A stretch of DNA of 64,000 nucleotides from Misgurnus anguillicaudatus (GCF_027580225.2 NC_073346.2:2499001-2563000); one strand, 5' to 3'. Positions 37,870 through 50,272 are shown, counted from the first letter of the stretch. Translations and numbers: made by a program. The notes: generated by a model from the letters alone, not told the origin.

Positions 37870-39811
37870 ATGTCAGCTTACAGCCATGCAGACTTTTGTG
37901 TTCCCTCCCCCATCTCTGACAAGGAGTTCTGGCAGAGGCGGAACAAACTTGCCTCCCTTCGTCTGTGGGGCCAACCAGTGGAGGATTTCGCTCAGAGGTT
38001 TTGGGCGGAGTCACAGGGTCTGCGTCTCAACGAGACAGAGATGAAGATCTGATTCGATCACTGCTTGGGTGAGCCTGTCTCGATGCAGGAGATTTATGAG
38101 CTTAAGGTGTTGGACTTTTTCACTTTTGCCCGCCATGCGGATTTGCGTAGCAGAGGGCATGTGCGATTCATGCCGGAGTTGCTCACGACACCGGCGACGG
38201 AGGAGGAAACCCATGCCCGAGCGAGCTACTGTTAGCACGGGCCCTATTCTCCCGAGTCCTGTTTCCCCTGTGTCAGTGCCCATGCTCAAGATGGCCGCCA
38301 CGTCATCCCACTCCATGCCTCAGTTTGCTGATATTAAACCTGCCCCAGTTTTCGAGTTTGCCACAACCATACCAGCTCCGATTCGTCAAAAGGCCACCAT
38401 CATCACTGTTCCAGCTGTTAAAGGTGCAGTAGTAACACCTACACCCATTCTCAAACTGGCTCCCATACCCAAACCTACTAACAAAGTGACTGCAACACCC
38501 ACTCCACTTCACCAACCTGCATTGATGAACTCTCCAGCACTGCCACAGTTCCGACATTTAATCACCAGTCTGATGGACAAGCCATTGGTATCTGTACGGG
38601 TGGCTGGGGTGCACCGTCCTGTGGTTTCCAGCTTTGTGGTGTCATCTGAGTCGATTGAATCCACTGAGTCATCTGAATCCACTGAGTCATCTGAATCCAC
38701 TGAGTCATCTGAATCCACTGAGTTATCTGAGTCAACAGAGTCTTCTGAGTCCCCTGTGCCCTCTGTGTCGAGTGAGTCCCCTGTGCCCTCTGTGTCGAGT
38801 GAGTCCCCTGTGCCCTCTGTGTCGAGTGAGTCCCCTGTGCCCTCTGTGCCGAGTGAGTCCCCTGTGCCCTCTGTGCCGAGTGAGTCCCCTGTGCCCTCTG
38901 TGCCGAGTGAGTCCCCTGTGCCCCCTGTGCCGAGTGAGTCCCCTGTGCCCCCTGTGCCGAGTGAGTCCCCTGTGCCCCCTGTGCCGAGTGAGTCCCCTGT
39001 GCCCTCTGTGCCGAGTGAGTCCCCTGTGCCCTCTGTGCCGAGTGAGTCCCCTGTGCCCTCTGTGCCGAGTGAGTCCCCTGTGCCCTCTGAGCCGAGTGAA
39101 TCTCCCGAGTCCCCTGAGCCGAGTGAGTCTCCCGAGTCCCCTGAGCCGAGTGAGTCTCCCGAGTCCCCTGAGCCGAGTGAGTCTCCCGAGTCCCCTGAGC
39201 CGAGTGAGTCTCCCGAGTCCCTTGAGCCGAGTGAGTCTCCCGAGTCCCCTGAGCCGAGTGAGTCTCCCGAGTCCCCTGAGCCGAGTGAGTCTCCCGAGTC
39301 CCCTGAGCCGAGTGAGTCTCCCGAGTCCCCTGAGCCGAGTGAGTCTCCCGAGTCCCCTGTGCCGAGTGAGTCTCCCGAGTCCCCTGAGCCGAGTGAGTCT
39401 CCCGAGTCCCCTGAGCCGAGTGAGTCTCCCGAGTCCCCTGAGCCGAGTGAGTCATCTGAGCCGGGTGAACCCCTTGTGCCTCATTGGTCAGCTAGTGTGG
39501 TCACCCCGAAGCTCAAGAGACTTTCTATTGTCACCAAAACTATGGCCAGTACTGAACCCTCCGCCTGTTCCTGCTCTGCCCTGGGTTCCTGCTCTGCCGT
39601 CTCCGCCCTGGGATCCTGCTCTGCTGGCTCCACCCTGGGTTCCTGCTCTGCCGGCTCCGCCCTGGGCTCCTGCTCTGTCGGCTCCGCCCTGGTTGCCAGT
39701 TCTGCCGGCTCCTCCCTGGCCGCTTGCTCCGCCCTGGCTTCCTGTCCCGCCGGCTCCGCCCTGGCTGCCTGCTCTGCCCGCGGCTCCGCCGTGGTCCCAG
39801 TCTCCGCCTAG
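37870..39811 (+). pseudogene. gag-like remnant with expanded Ser/Pro/Glu repeats
   Basis: From the ATG at 37870 a 60-codon frame runs to a TGA at 38050-38052. Its end (a 'VEDFAQRFW' block) resembles teleost Gypsy gag, and the similarity continues in the same frame after the stop ('GEPVSMQEIYEL' block). Downstream, the open frame is shifted. It reads through a Pro/Thr-rich segment ('KMAATSS', 'PAPIRQKA') into about 26 nine-residue repeats (SESPVPSVP, later SESPESPEP), then Ala/Ser/Cys-rich repeats, ending at 39811. The long frame opens with GTG at 38069. Stop and shift make this a broken gene. Confidence 0.65.
38744..39448 (+). repeat. 27-bp minisatellite in the LTR element
   Basis: About 26 tandem units of 27 bp in two blocks. 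The first has AGTCCCCTGTGCCCTCTGTG cores. The second has AGTCTCCCGAGTCCCCTGAG cores. A shorter 18-bp GAGTCATCTGAATCCACT repeat precedes it. Being a multiple of 3, it stays open in several frames on both strands. The frames of about 297 codons (minus) and 529 codons (plus, other phase) are shadows. Confidence 0.92.
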
Positions 39812-40058
39812 GTCCCTGGCTCCACCCGTGGCTCCGCCTAGGTCCCTGGCTCCGCCCGGGGCTCCGCCTTGGTCCCTGCCTCCGCCCGGGGCTCCGCCTT
39901 GGTCCCTGCCTCCGCCCGCGGCTCCGCCTTGGCCCTTGCCCCGGGACTTTCATGGCACTGGCCCACCATCCCTCCCCCGGGTCCACCTCCATACCACCGC
40001 CCACCTGGACTTATGTACTTTGGGTTTTTTCTGGTGGGCGTCTGGAATCCGCCCTTTT

Positions 40059-40069
40059 GAGGGGGGGCT
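40059..40069 (+). promoter_or_regulatory. Polypurine tract of the LTR element
   Basis: GAGGGGGGGCT lies one base before the 3' LTR, the usual plus-strand priming site. Confidence 0.75.
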
Positions 40070-40070
40070 A

Positions 40071-40507
40071 TGTCACGTAGTGCCCCCTGTGTCCCTGTGT
40101 TCTGTCGATCTGGTGTTTTGTTATACTTGTGTTTTGGGTTTATATTTATGTCTCTGTGTATCTGTGTTTGACCTGTGTTCATTTATACCCTTGTTCCTAG
40201 TTGTATCTCCCTGTGTTAATTAGTGTCTCTGCCCCCTTGTTTGTAACCATGGATATTCATTGTGATCATGCTTCTCCCCTTGTGTGTTGTCATAGTTACT
40301 CATTGTTCCTGCTTTGTCATTGGTCATTGTCATGCATTTATACCCTGCCTGTTCAGTCTGTGTTTTTGGTTTGTTAAATGATGTCGCTAGTCCCTTGTGT
40401 TCCCCTGGTTATTGTTTTTGCCTTGTTTTCACTTTTATACTGGAATAAACTGCATTTGGATCCGTACCTTTGCCTCATCCTGTCTCACCCGGTGTTCACC
40501 CGTGACA
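40071..40507 (+). repeat. 3' LTR (437 bp)
   Basis: TGTCACGTAG ... CCGTGACA, with AATAAA at 40444-40449. It is immediately followed by the GTAAT duplication. Confidence 0.9.
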
Positions 40508-40545
40508 GTAATTTTTTTAATTAAGTGTTATTTTATGCATTTTTT

Positions 40546-41402
40546 GAGATGGTTCTCACTGCGGAACACAACATCCAGGGGGCGGGGTTGGATCTAGATC
40601 CAACTCCTCCCACTTTATATACTTTGTTCCGCCAAATGAACCAGTATATTTGCGTTGTTGCAGCCCGCAATAAGTTACAACCTGTGGTCGCCAACGTTTG
40701 CTCTTATCAGTTTAAGTGTACGTTTGATTAATAATATAGTCAAGAAAGATTCATAATTTAGAAAGTATCACAGTTAGGTGTAACGGGAAGGACACGTTCC
40801 TGACAATGTGAAATCACTGAAGGGATTTATTTGTACATTATCCAACTTATTACAAAGCTATTCCTATACGAGTAAATATAAAAACAAATGTATTTGATAT
40901 CTTTTATTAGCAAATAAAAAAGTAAACCATCTATGAGGGAAACCTGTTTCCTATTGGCTGTAAGCAAAGACGCGTTAAAACGTCTATAAAAGATAAACAT
41001 TCAATTTATTAATTTCTTAATAACATGCCATAGCCTATATATTTTAATAATTATGCATATTTATACTGTATTCATTCATAGGTCTTAAACTGCATGTGGT
41101 AAGATTACTCGTAGTAGGCTTACCCGAAATGTTTTACTCCAAAACATTATAGCAAAAAAATTACATTTCACCCTAAAGGCACTACTTTTATTGTAGTCAT
41201 AAGTAAAGTTCGTTTTTATGTCAAAAGAATAACTTAATTACGTTACGAGTTAATGCGGAAATGGTAACGCAGCAACACGTGTATGACGTGTCTTGTGGTA
41301 AAACTGTCGTCCAATGGGATCTCTGGATCTGGATCCAGCTCCGCCCCTGGATCTGAATCCAACCCCGCCCCCTGGATGTCGTGTTCTGCAGTGAGGCGCT
41401 AC
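40546..41402. mobile_element. TIR element with 10-bp target duplication (Mutator-like?)
   Basis: TGCATTTTTT at 40536-40545 and 41403-41412 is a single copy in the empty W paralogues, which makes this insertion clear. The ends are inverted: TCACTGCGGAACACAACATC on the left against the complement of the right end near 41375-41395. CAGGGGGCGGGGTTGGAT follows on both sides, and GGATCTGGATC-type repeats follow inside. A 9-10-bp duplication suggests a Mutator-like element. No transposase is encoded. Confidence 0.75.
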
Positions 41403-41719
41403 TGCATTTTTTGGTAAAAAGAAAGACTTTATAGTGTTTAATGTTGGTTTATCTTATTGATTTAGAAGAGTTTGTGTTATATTTTTACAAATTGTTTGGT
41501 TACCATCGTGCAGAAGAGTGGTGCTTGTGGTTAAGCTATGGATGTGACGTACGTACTTCTTTAATTGTGTTAATGCCTGTTTGAAGATCAATCTCTTCTG
41601 ACATGTTCATCCAATGTGTCATTAGCATGCTAACGTGTGCTTATTCTAACTAGTATTATATAGAAATTAGACTTTTTTGCTTGAATGAACTTGTTTTGTC
41701 TTTGACCAGAATTAATTGC

Positions 41720-42003
41720 AATTTCCACTTTCAGGTCATCCTACCTGTTTTATTTAAACTAGTAGGACAACCTGAAAGCATTTTGCACCTTCAGGTCATC
41801 CTACCTGTTTAATTTATACTAGTAGGGCAATCTGAAAGCATTTTGCACTTTCAGGTCACCCTACCTGTGTAATTTAAACTAGTAGGACAACCTGAAAGCA
41901 TTTTGCACTTTCAGATCATCCTACCTGTTTAATTTAAACTAGTAGGACAATTTAAACTAGTAGGACAATCTGAAAGCATTTTGCACTTTCAGATCATCCT
42001 ACC
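41720..42003 (-). repeat. satB: B1 units
   Basis: About five units. One contains a partial internal duplication (AGGACAATTTAAACTAGTAG near 41945). Confidence 0.9.
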
Positions 42004-42133
42004 TGTTCATCCAATGTGTCATTAGCATGCTAACGTGTGCTTATTCTAATTAGTATTATATAGAACTGACAATTGGTTTAACTAGACTTTTTTGCTTGAA
42101 TTAACTAGTTTTGTCTTTGACCAGAATTAATTG
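42004..42133. repeat. W fragment duplicated with flanking satellite
   Basis: Repeats the W end at about 41605-41735, about 400 bp downstream, with small changes (an extra CTGACAATTGG segment). It joins satB at a TGTT microhomology. It arose by a local tandem duplication. Confidence 0.75.
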
Positions 42134-42364
42134 CAATTTCCACTTTCAGGTCATCCTACCTGTTTTATTGAAACTAGTAGGACAACCTGAAAGCATTTTG
42201 CACTTTCAGATCATCCTACCTGTTTAATTTAAACTAGTAGGACAACCTGAAAGCATTTTGCACATTCAGGTCATCCTACCTGTTTAATTTATACTAGTAG
42301 GACAATCTGAAAGCATTTTGCACTTTCAGGTCATCATTCCTGTTTATTTTTAACTAGTAGGACA
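42134..42364 (-). repeat. satB: B1 units
   Basis: About four units, ending at GGACA where T begins. Confidence 0.9.
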
Positions 42365-43073
42365 ACGTAGATGGAGTCTTATGTAAACAAACAGCTGATG
42401 TTAAAGTGACAGCGCATCATTTTCAAAGTAAAGTTTATTTTATTCAGGTAAATGGAGGTTTGCAATGGAGGTTTTGCCAAAAATAGTAAACATCTACCTA
42501 CCAGCTATTATACACGCTATATCGGATTGTTTTAACATGTGTCCCATTGTAAAAAAAAATCCGTAGAAATTACAATGGTATTGCAGCTGGGTTGCCGTAA
42601 ATTACCGTAGATTTAAATTTATGTTATTTACTGGCAAGAGTTTGTTCAAAGTTAAATAAATTTTAAATATTAACAAGTCTTTATCTTTACAGAATAAAAC
42701 TATACAATAACAGCCTCATGCAAAGCATTCTGGGAACCAGAAATCATCATCAACCTTTATCAGTTTTTTGCTTCAGATTTTGTTTCCCAGAATGTTTTGC
42801 TTGATGCTGTTTTTCTAGTTTTATTCTGTAAAGACAAAGACTTGTAAATGTTTAATGTTCATTTAACTTTGAACAAAATGTTGCCAGTAAATAATAAATA
42901 ATAAATACTAAATTTAAATCTACGGTAAGTTACCGGCAACCCAGCTGCAAATTTCTACTGAATTTTTTTACAGTGTAGGTAATGTCTATTTTATATTTAT
43001 GTTTTGAGTATTGTTGGGTTTGAATATTGTTGTAATGTGTTTATGTTTTCTTTAAATTTAGTTAGCTTATTAG
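42365..43073. mobile_element. Element T (truncated) with MITE, copy 2
   Basis: Starts at ACGTAGATGG directly after satellite GGACA and ends at CTTATTAG. The same breakpoints recur in copies 3 and 4, so one truncated T was amplified with its satellite flanks. Confidence 0.75.
42545..42975. mobile_element. CACTA-like foldback MITE in T, copy 1
   Basis: The left end CATTGTAAAAAAAAATCCG (CACTGT in other copies) pairs with TTTTTTTACAGTG on the right. Long inverted arms (TCTTTACAGAATAAAACTA and its complement) meet around 42755. The CACTGTAAAAA terminus is typical of EnSpm/CACTA MITEs in fish (from memory). Confidence 0.7.
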
Positions 43074-43528
43074 CATCCTACCCGTTTAATTTATAATAGT
43101 AGGACAACCTGACAGCATTTTGTACAGTCAGGTCATCCTACCCGTTTAATTTATACTAGTAGGATAACCTGACAGCATTTTGTACAGTCGGGTCATCCTA
43201 CCCGTTTAATTTATACTAGTAGGATAACCTGACAGCATTTTGTACAGTCGGGTCATCCTACCCGTTTAATTTATTCTAGTAGGATAACCTGACAGCATTT
43301 TGTACAGTCAGGTCATCCTACACGTTTAATTTATACTAGTAGGACAATCTGACAGCATTTTGTACAGTCAGGTCATCCTACCCGTTTAATTTATACTAGT
43401 AGGACAATATGAAAGCATTTTGCAACTTCAGGTCATCCTACCTGTTTAATTTAAACTAGTAGGACAATCTGAAAGCATTTTACACCTTCAGGTCATCCTT
43501 CCTGTTTAATTTATACTAAGAGGACAAT
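43074..43528 (-). repeat. satB units
   Basis: B2 units, then two B1 units before M, the same order as before copies 3 and 4 of M. Confidence 0.93.
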
Positions 43529-43653
43529 CGTGGGCAGTGGGCAGATGCCTCGCATCTGCACGGGAAATGAACGACCCCGCCTTCCACGAGTTTCCTGCTG
43601 CTTTGCAGGTTGAAGGTAAACCCAAATAGAAAATCCGTTACAGAGACCCGTAT
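43529..43653. repeat. Module M, copy 2
   Basis: Same 125-bp module as at 32111, with CTTTGCAGG in place of CTATGCAGG and two changes near the right hairpin (GTTACAGAGACC). Confidence 0.75.
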
Positions 43654-45508
43654 ACTAGTAGGACAATCTGACAGCATTTTGCACTTTCAAGTCATCCTAA
43701 CTCTTTAATTTATAACAGTAGGATAACCTGACAGCATTTTGTACAGTCAGGTCATCCTACCCGTTTAATTTATACTAGTAGGACAATCTGACAGCATTTT
43801 GTACAGTCAGGTCATCCTACCCGTTTAATTTATACTAGTAGGATAACTTGACAGCATTTTGTAAAGTCAGGTCATCCTACACGTTTAATTTATACTAGTT
43901 AGGACAATCTGACAGCATTTTGTACAGTCAGGTCATCATACCCGTTTAATTTATATTAGTAGGATAACCTGACAGCATTTTGTACAGTCGGGTCATCCTA
44001 CCCGTTTAATTTATACTAGTAGGATAACCTGACAGCATTTTGTACAGTCAGGTCATCCTACCTCTTTAATTTATACTAGTAGGATAACCTGACAGCATTT
44101 TGTACAGTCAGGTCATCCTACCTGTTTAATTTATACTAGTAGGACAATCTGACAGCATTTTGTACAGTCAGGTCATCCTACCCGTTTAATTTATACTAGT
44201 AGGATAACCTGACAGCATTTTGTACAGTCAGGTCATCCTACCCGTTTAATTTATACTAGTAGGATAACCTGACAGCATTTTGCACTTTCAAGTCATCCTA
44301 ACTCTTTAATTTATAACAGTAGGATAACCTGACAGCATTTTGTACAGTCAGGTCATCCTACCCGTTTAATTTATATTAGTAGGACAATCTGACAGCATTT
44401 TGTACAGTCAGGTCATCCTACCCGTTTAATTTATACTAGTAGGATAACTTGACAGCATTTTGTAAAGTCAGGTCATCCTACACGTTTAATTTATACTAGT
44501 AGGACAATCTGACAGCATTTTGTACAGTCAGGTCATCCTACCCGTTTAATTTATATTAGTAGGATAACCTGACAGCATTTTGTACAGTCGGGTCATCCTA
44601 CCCGTTTAATTTATACTAGTAGGATAACCTGACAGCATTTTGTACAGTCAGGTCATCCTACCTCTTTAATTTATACTAGTAGGATAACCTGACAGCATTT
44701 TGTACAGTCAGGTCATCCTACCTGTTTAATTTATACTAGTAGGACAATCTGACAGCATTTTGTACAGTCAGGTCATCCTACCCGTTTAATTTATACTAGT
44801 AGGATAACCTGACAGCATTTTGTACAGTCAGGTCATCCTACCCGTTTAATTTATACTAGTAGGATAACCTGACAGCATTTTGTACAGTCAGGTCATCCTA
44901 CCTTTTTAATTTATACTAGTAGGATAACCTGACGGCATTTTGTACAGTCAGGTCATCCTACCTGTTTAATTTATACTAGTAGGACAATCTGACAGCATTT
45001 TGTACAGTCAGGTCATCCTACCCGTTTAATTTATACTAGTAGGATAACCTGACAGCATTTTGTACAGTCAGGTCATCCTACACGTTTAATTTATACTAGT
45101 AGGACAATCTGACAACATTTTGTACAGTCAGGTCATCCTAACTCGTTTAATTTATACTAGTAGGATAACCTGACAGCATTTTGTACCGTCAGGTCATCCT
45201 ACCCGTTTAATTCATACTAGTAGGACAATCTGACAGCATTTTGTACAGTCAGGTCATCCTACCCGTTTAATTTATACTAGTAGGACAATCTGACAGCATT
45301 TTGTACAGTCAGGTCATCCTACCCGTTTAATTTATACTAGTAGGACAACCTGACAGCATTTTACCGTCAGGTCATCCTACCCGTTTAATTTATACTAGTA
45401 GGACAATCTGACAGCATTTTGTACAGTCAGGTCATCCTACCCGTTTAATTTATACTACTAGGATAACCTGACAGCATTTTGTACAGTCAGGTCATCCTAC
45501 ACGTTTAA
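43654..45508 (-). repeat. satB: B2 array
   Basis: About 31 units, nearly all B2. A roughly 600-bp block (about 43680-44265 and 44280-44870) is tandemly duplicated, marked by a TTTATAACAGTAGG unit and a GTAAAGTCAGG unit. Confidence 0.95.
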
Positions 45509-45884
45509 CTGTGTTAATGCCTGTTTGAAGATCAATCTCTTCTGACATGTTCATCCAATGTGTCGTTGGCACACTAACGTGTGCTTATGCTAATTAGTAT
45601 TATATAGAAACTGACAATTGGTTTAACTAGACTTTTTTGCTTGAATGAACTTGTTTTGTCTTTGACCAGAATTAATTGCGTGGAAAAGTTTTCCTTAACT
45701 GAATTAAGCTTATTGAACAAGATATTTTTATGACCAATGAAAATATATTTATTAAGTTGGTGCAACAAAAGATTATTTGTTTAAGTTAACTTATTGTATT
45801 GTTGATGTATAAGCCAAAACTAATTTCAGGGAAAAGTTTTCCTTAATTCAATTATGTTGAAGGAACAAACCATTTTTTTGAGTG
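45509..45884. mobile_element. W fragment, right part only
   Basis: Satellite ACGTTTAA is fused to CTGTGTTAATGCCTG of W and runs to its right end TTTTTTTGAGTG. It lacks the upstream part found in later copies. The 64-codon minus-strand frame here recurs in all W copies but starts with TTG. It is not a gene. Confidence 0.75.
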
Positions 45885-46520
45885 GGTCATCCTACATTTT
45901 AAATCTATACTAGTAGGACAATCTGAAAGGATTTTCCACTTTCAGGTCATCCTACCTGTTTTATTTAAACTAGTAGGACAACCTGAAAGCATTTTGCACC
46001 TTCAGGTCATCCTACCCGTTTAATTTATACTAGTAGGGCAATCTGAAAGCATTTTGCACTTTCAGGTCACCCTACCTGTTTAATTTAAACTAGTAGGACA
46101 ACCTGAAAGCATTTTGCACCTTCAGGTCATCCTACCTGTTTAATTTAAACTAGTAGGACAATCTGAAAGCCTTTTGCACCTTCAGGTCATCCTACATTTT
46201 AAACCTATACTAGTAGGACAATCTGAAAGCATTTTGCACTTTCAGATCATCCTACCTGTTTAATTTAAACCAGTAGGACAATCTGAAAGCATTTTGCACT
46301 TTCAGATCATTCTACCTGTTTGATTTAAACTAGTAGGACAACCTGAAAGCATTTTGCACTTTCAGGTCATCCTACCTGTTTAATTTATACTAGTAGGACA
46401 ATCTGAAAGCATTTTGCACATTCAGGTCATCCTACCTGTTTAATTTATACTAGTAGGACAATCTGAAAGCATTTTGCACTTTCAGGTCATCATTCCTGTT
46501 TATTTTAAACTAGTAGGACA
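45885..46520 (-). repeat. satB: B1 array
   Basis: About ten B1 units in an order repeated almost exactly at 50981-51616. Confidence 0.94.
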
Positions 46521-47230
46521 ACGTAGATGGAGTCTTATGTAAACGAACAGCTGATGTTAACGTGACAGCGCATCATTTTCAAAGTAAAATTTATTTTATT
46601 CAGGTAAATGGAGGTTTGCAACGGAGGTTTTGCCAAAAATAGTAAACATCTACCTACCAGCTATTATACACGCTATATCGGATTGTTTTAACATGTGTCC
46701 CACTGTAAAAAAAAATCAGTACAAATTACAATGGTATTGCAGCTGGGTTGCCGGTAAATTACCGTAGATTTAAATTTATGTTATTTACTGGCAAGAGTTT
46801 GTTCAAAGTTAAATAAATTTTAAATATTAACAAGTCTTTATCTTTACAGAATAAAACTATACAATAACAGTCTCATGCAAAGCATTCTGGGAACCAGAAA
46901 TCATCATCAACCTTTATCAGTTTTTTGCTTCAGATTTTGTTTCCCAGAATGTTTTGCTTGATGCTGTTTTTCTAGTTTTATTCTGTAAAGACAAAGACTT
47001 GTAAATGTTTAATGTTCATTTAACTTTGAACAAAATGTTGCCAGTAAATAATAAATAATAAATACTAAATTTAAATCTACGGTAAGTTACCGGCAACCCA
47101 GCTGCAAATTTCTACGGAATTTTTTTACAGTGTAGGTAATGTCTATTTTATATTTATGTTTTGAGTATTGTTGGGTTTGAATATTGTTGTAATGTGTTTA
47201 TGTTTTCTTTAAATTTAGTTAGCTTATTAG
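46521..47230. mobile_element. Element T (truncated) with MITE, copy 3
   Basis: Same breakpoints as copy 2. The CACTA-like MITE occupies 46701-47132 with an intact CACTGTAAAAAA ... TTTTTTACAGTG pair. Confidence 0.75.
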
Positions 47231-48045
47231 CATCCTACCCGTTTAATTTATACTAGTAGGACAATCTGACAGCATTTTGTACAGTCAGGTCATCCTACCC
47301 GTTTAATTTATACTAGTAGGATAACCTGACAGCATTTTGTACAGTCAGGTCATCCTACACGTTTAATTTATACTAATAGGATAACCTGACAGCATTTTGT
47401 ACAGTCGGGTCATCCTACCCGTTTAATTTATACTAGTAGGATAACCTGACAGCATTTTGTACAGTCAGGTCATCCTACCCGTTTAATTTATACTAGTAGG
47501 ATAACCTAACAGCATTTTGTACAGTCAGGTCATCCTACCCGTTTAATTTATACTAGTAGGATAACCTGACAGCATTTTGTACAGTCGGGTCATCCTACCC
47601 GTTTAATTTATACTAGTAGGATAACCTGACAGCATTTTGTACAGTCAGGTCATCCTACCCGTTTAATTTATACTAGTAGGATAACCTAACAGCATTTTGT
47701 ACAGTCAGGTCATCCTACCCGTTTAATTTATACTAGTAGGATAACCTGACAGCATTTTGTACAGTCGGGTCATCCTACCCGTTTAATTTATACTAGTAGG
47801 ATAACCTGACAGCATTTTGTACAGTCGGGTCATCCTACCCGTTTAATTTATACTAGTAGGATAACCTGACAGCATTTTGTACAGTCAGGTCATCCTACAC
47901 GTTTAATTTATACTAGTAGGACAATATGAAAGCATTTTGCAACTTCAGGTCATCCTACCTGTTTAATTTAAACTAGTAGGACAATCTGAAAGCATTTTAC
48001 ACCTTCAGGTCATCCTTCCTGTTTAATTTATACTAACAGGACAAT
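47231..48045 (-). repeat. satB: B2 array
   Basis: About 13 units. A three-unit block containing ACCTAACAGC and ACAGTCGGG variants is repeated at about 47440-47620 and 47620-47800. Confidence 0.94.
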
Positions 48046-48170
48046 CGTGGGCAGTGGGCAGATGCCTCGCATCTGCACGGGAAATGAACGACCCCGCCTT
48101 CCACGAGTTTCCTGCTGCTTTGCAGGTTGAAGGTAAACCCAAATAGAAAATCCGGTACGGAGACCCGTAT
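48046..48170. repeat. Module M, copy 3
   Basis: Near-identical to the other copies; both hairpins intact. Confidence 0.75.
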
Positions 48171-50272
48171 ACTAGTAGGACAATCTGACAGCATTTTGTA
48201 CAGTCAGGTCATCCTACCCGTTTAATTTATATTAGTAGGATAACCTGACAGCATTTTGTACAGTCGGGTCATCCTACCCGTTTAATTTATACTAGTAGGA
48301 TAACCTGACAGCATTTTGTACAGTCAGGTCATCCTACCTTTTTAATTTATACTAGTAGGATAACCTGACAGCATTTTGTACAGTCAGGTCATCCTACCTG
48401 TTTAATTTATACTAGTAGGACAACCTGACAGCATTTTGTACAGTCAGGTCATCCTACCCGTTTAATTTATACTAGTAGGATAACCTGACAGCATTTTGTA
48501 CAGTCGGGTCATCCTACCCGTTTAATTTATACTAGTAGGATAACTTGACAGCATTTTGTACAGTCGGGTCATCCTACCCGTTTAATTTATACTAGTAGGA
48601 TAACCTGACAGCATTTTGTACAGTCAGGTCATCCTACCTCTTTAATTTATACTAGTAGGATAACCTGACAGCATTTTGTACAGTCAGGTCATCCTACCTG
48701 TTTAATTTATACTAGTAGGACAATCTGACAGCATTTTGTACAGTCAGGTCATCCTACCCGTTTAATTTATACTAGTAGGATAACCTGACAGCATTTTGTA
48801 CAGTCAGGTCATCCTACCCGTTTAATTTATACTAGTAGGATAACCTGACAGCATTTTGTACAGTCAGGTCATCCTACCTCTTTAATTTATACTAGTAGGA
48901 TAACCTGACAGCATTTTGTACAGTCAGGTCATCCTACCTGTTTAATTTATACTAGTAGGACAATCTGACAGCATTTTGTACAGTCAGGTCATCCTACCCG
49001 TTTAATTTATACTAGTAGGATAACCTGACAGCATTTTGTACAGTCAGGTCATCATACACGTTTAATTTATACTAGTAGGACAATCTGACAACATTTTGTA
49101 CAGTCAGGTCATCCTAACTCGTTTAATTTATACTAGTAGGATAACCTGACAGCATTTTGTACCGTCAGGTCATCCTACCCGTTTAATTCATACTAGTAGG
49201 ACAATCTGACAGCATTTTGTACAGTCAGGTCATCCTACCCGTTTAATTTATACTAGTAGGACAATCTGACAGCATTTTGTACAGTCAGGTCATCCTACCC
49301 GTTTAATTTATACTAGTAGGACAACCTGACAGCATTTTGTACAGTCAGGTCATCCTACCCGTTTAATTCATACTAGTAGGACAATCTGACAGCATTTTGT
49401 ACAGTCAGGTCATCCTACCCGTTTAATTTATACTAGTAGGACAATCTGACAGCATTTTGTACAGTCAGGTCATCCTACCCGTTTAATTTATACTAGTAGG
49501 ACAACCTGACAGCATTTTGTACAGTCAGGTCATCCTACCCGTTTAATTTATACTACTAGGATAACCTGACAGCATTTTGTACAGTCAGGTCATCCTACAC
49601 GTTTAATTTATACTAGTAGGGCAATCTGAAAGCATTTTGCACTTTCAGGTCACCCTACCTGTTTAATTTAAACTAGTAGGACAACCTGAAAGCATTTTGC
49701 ACCTTCAGGTCATCCTACCTGTTTAATTTAAACTAGTAGGACAATCTGAAAGCCTTTTGCACCTTCAGGTCATCCTACCTGTTTAATTTATACTAGTAGG
49801 GCAATCTGAAAGCATTTTGCACTTTCAGGTCACCCTACCTGTTTAATTTAAACTAGTAGGACAACCTGAAAGCATTTTGCACCTTCAGGTCATCCTACCT
49901 GTTTAATTTATACTAGTAGAGCAATCTGAAAGCATTTTGCCCTTTCAGGTCACCCTACCTGTTCAATTTAAACTAGTAGGACAACTTGAAAGCATTTTGC
50001 ACTTTCAGGTCATCCTACCTGTTTAATTTAAACTAGTAGGACAATCTGAAAGCTTTTTGCACCTTAAGGTCATCCTACATTTTAAACCTATACTAGTAGG
50101 ACAATCTGAAAGCATTTTGCACTTTTGGATCATCCTACCTGTTTAATTTAAACTACTAGGACAACCCGAAAGCATTTTGCACTTTCACGTCATCCTACCT
50201 GTTTAATTTAAACTAGTAGGACAACCTGAAAGCATTTTGCACCTTCGGGTCATCCTACCATCCTACTTATTT
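48171..50272 (-). repeat. satB: B2 then B1 array
   Basis: About 24 B2 units followed from about 49620 by about 10 B1 units. The transition is sharp. A three-unit block with TTTAATTCATACTAG is duplicated at about 49180-49360 and 49360-49540. Confidence 0.95.

Larger units (their letters stand above)
37356..40507 (+). mobile_element. LTR retrotransposon, non-autonomous, with 5-bp target duplication
   Basis: A 3152-bp element flanked by GTAAT (37351-37355 and 40508-40512). It has two LTRs with TG...CA ends and a polypurine tract (GAGGGGGGGCT, 40059-40069) directly before the 3' LTR. The empty site exists in W copies elsewhere in the window. The interior has a gag-like remnant and a 27-bp minisatellite. 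I see no protease, reverse transcriptase, RNase H or integrase, so it depended on other elements. The bases after the 5' LTR (GATCAAACCACC) are not a standard tRNA primer site. The gag style suggests a Gypsy relative. Confidence 0.88.
37111..41719. mobile_element. Element W, founder-like copy carrying two insertions
   Basis: Starts with CACTCAAAAAAAAT, complementary to the right end TTTTTTTGAGTG kept in other W copies. This fits a CACTA-like MITE. Without the insertions at 37356-40507 and 40546-41402 it would be about 600 bp. It is truncated at ATTAATTGC (41719), where satB resumes. Paralogous copies at 50273, 53609, 59378 and 62262 show the uninterrupted middle section. No coding capacity. 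Confidence 0.65.

Noticed and set aside
38562..40223. 297-codon minus and 529-codon plus frames over the LTR element
   Set aside because: They are other-frame readings of the 27-bp minisatellite, which stays open because 27 is a multiple of 3.
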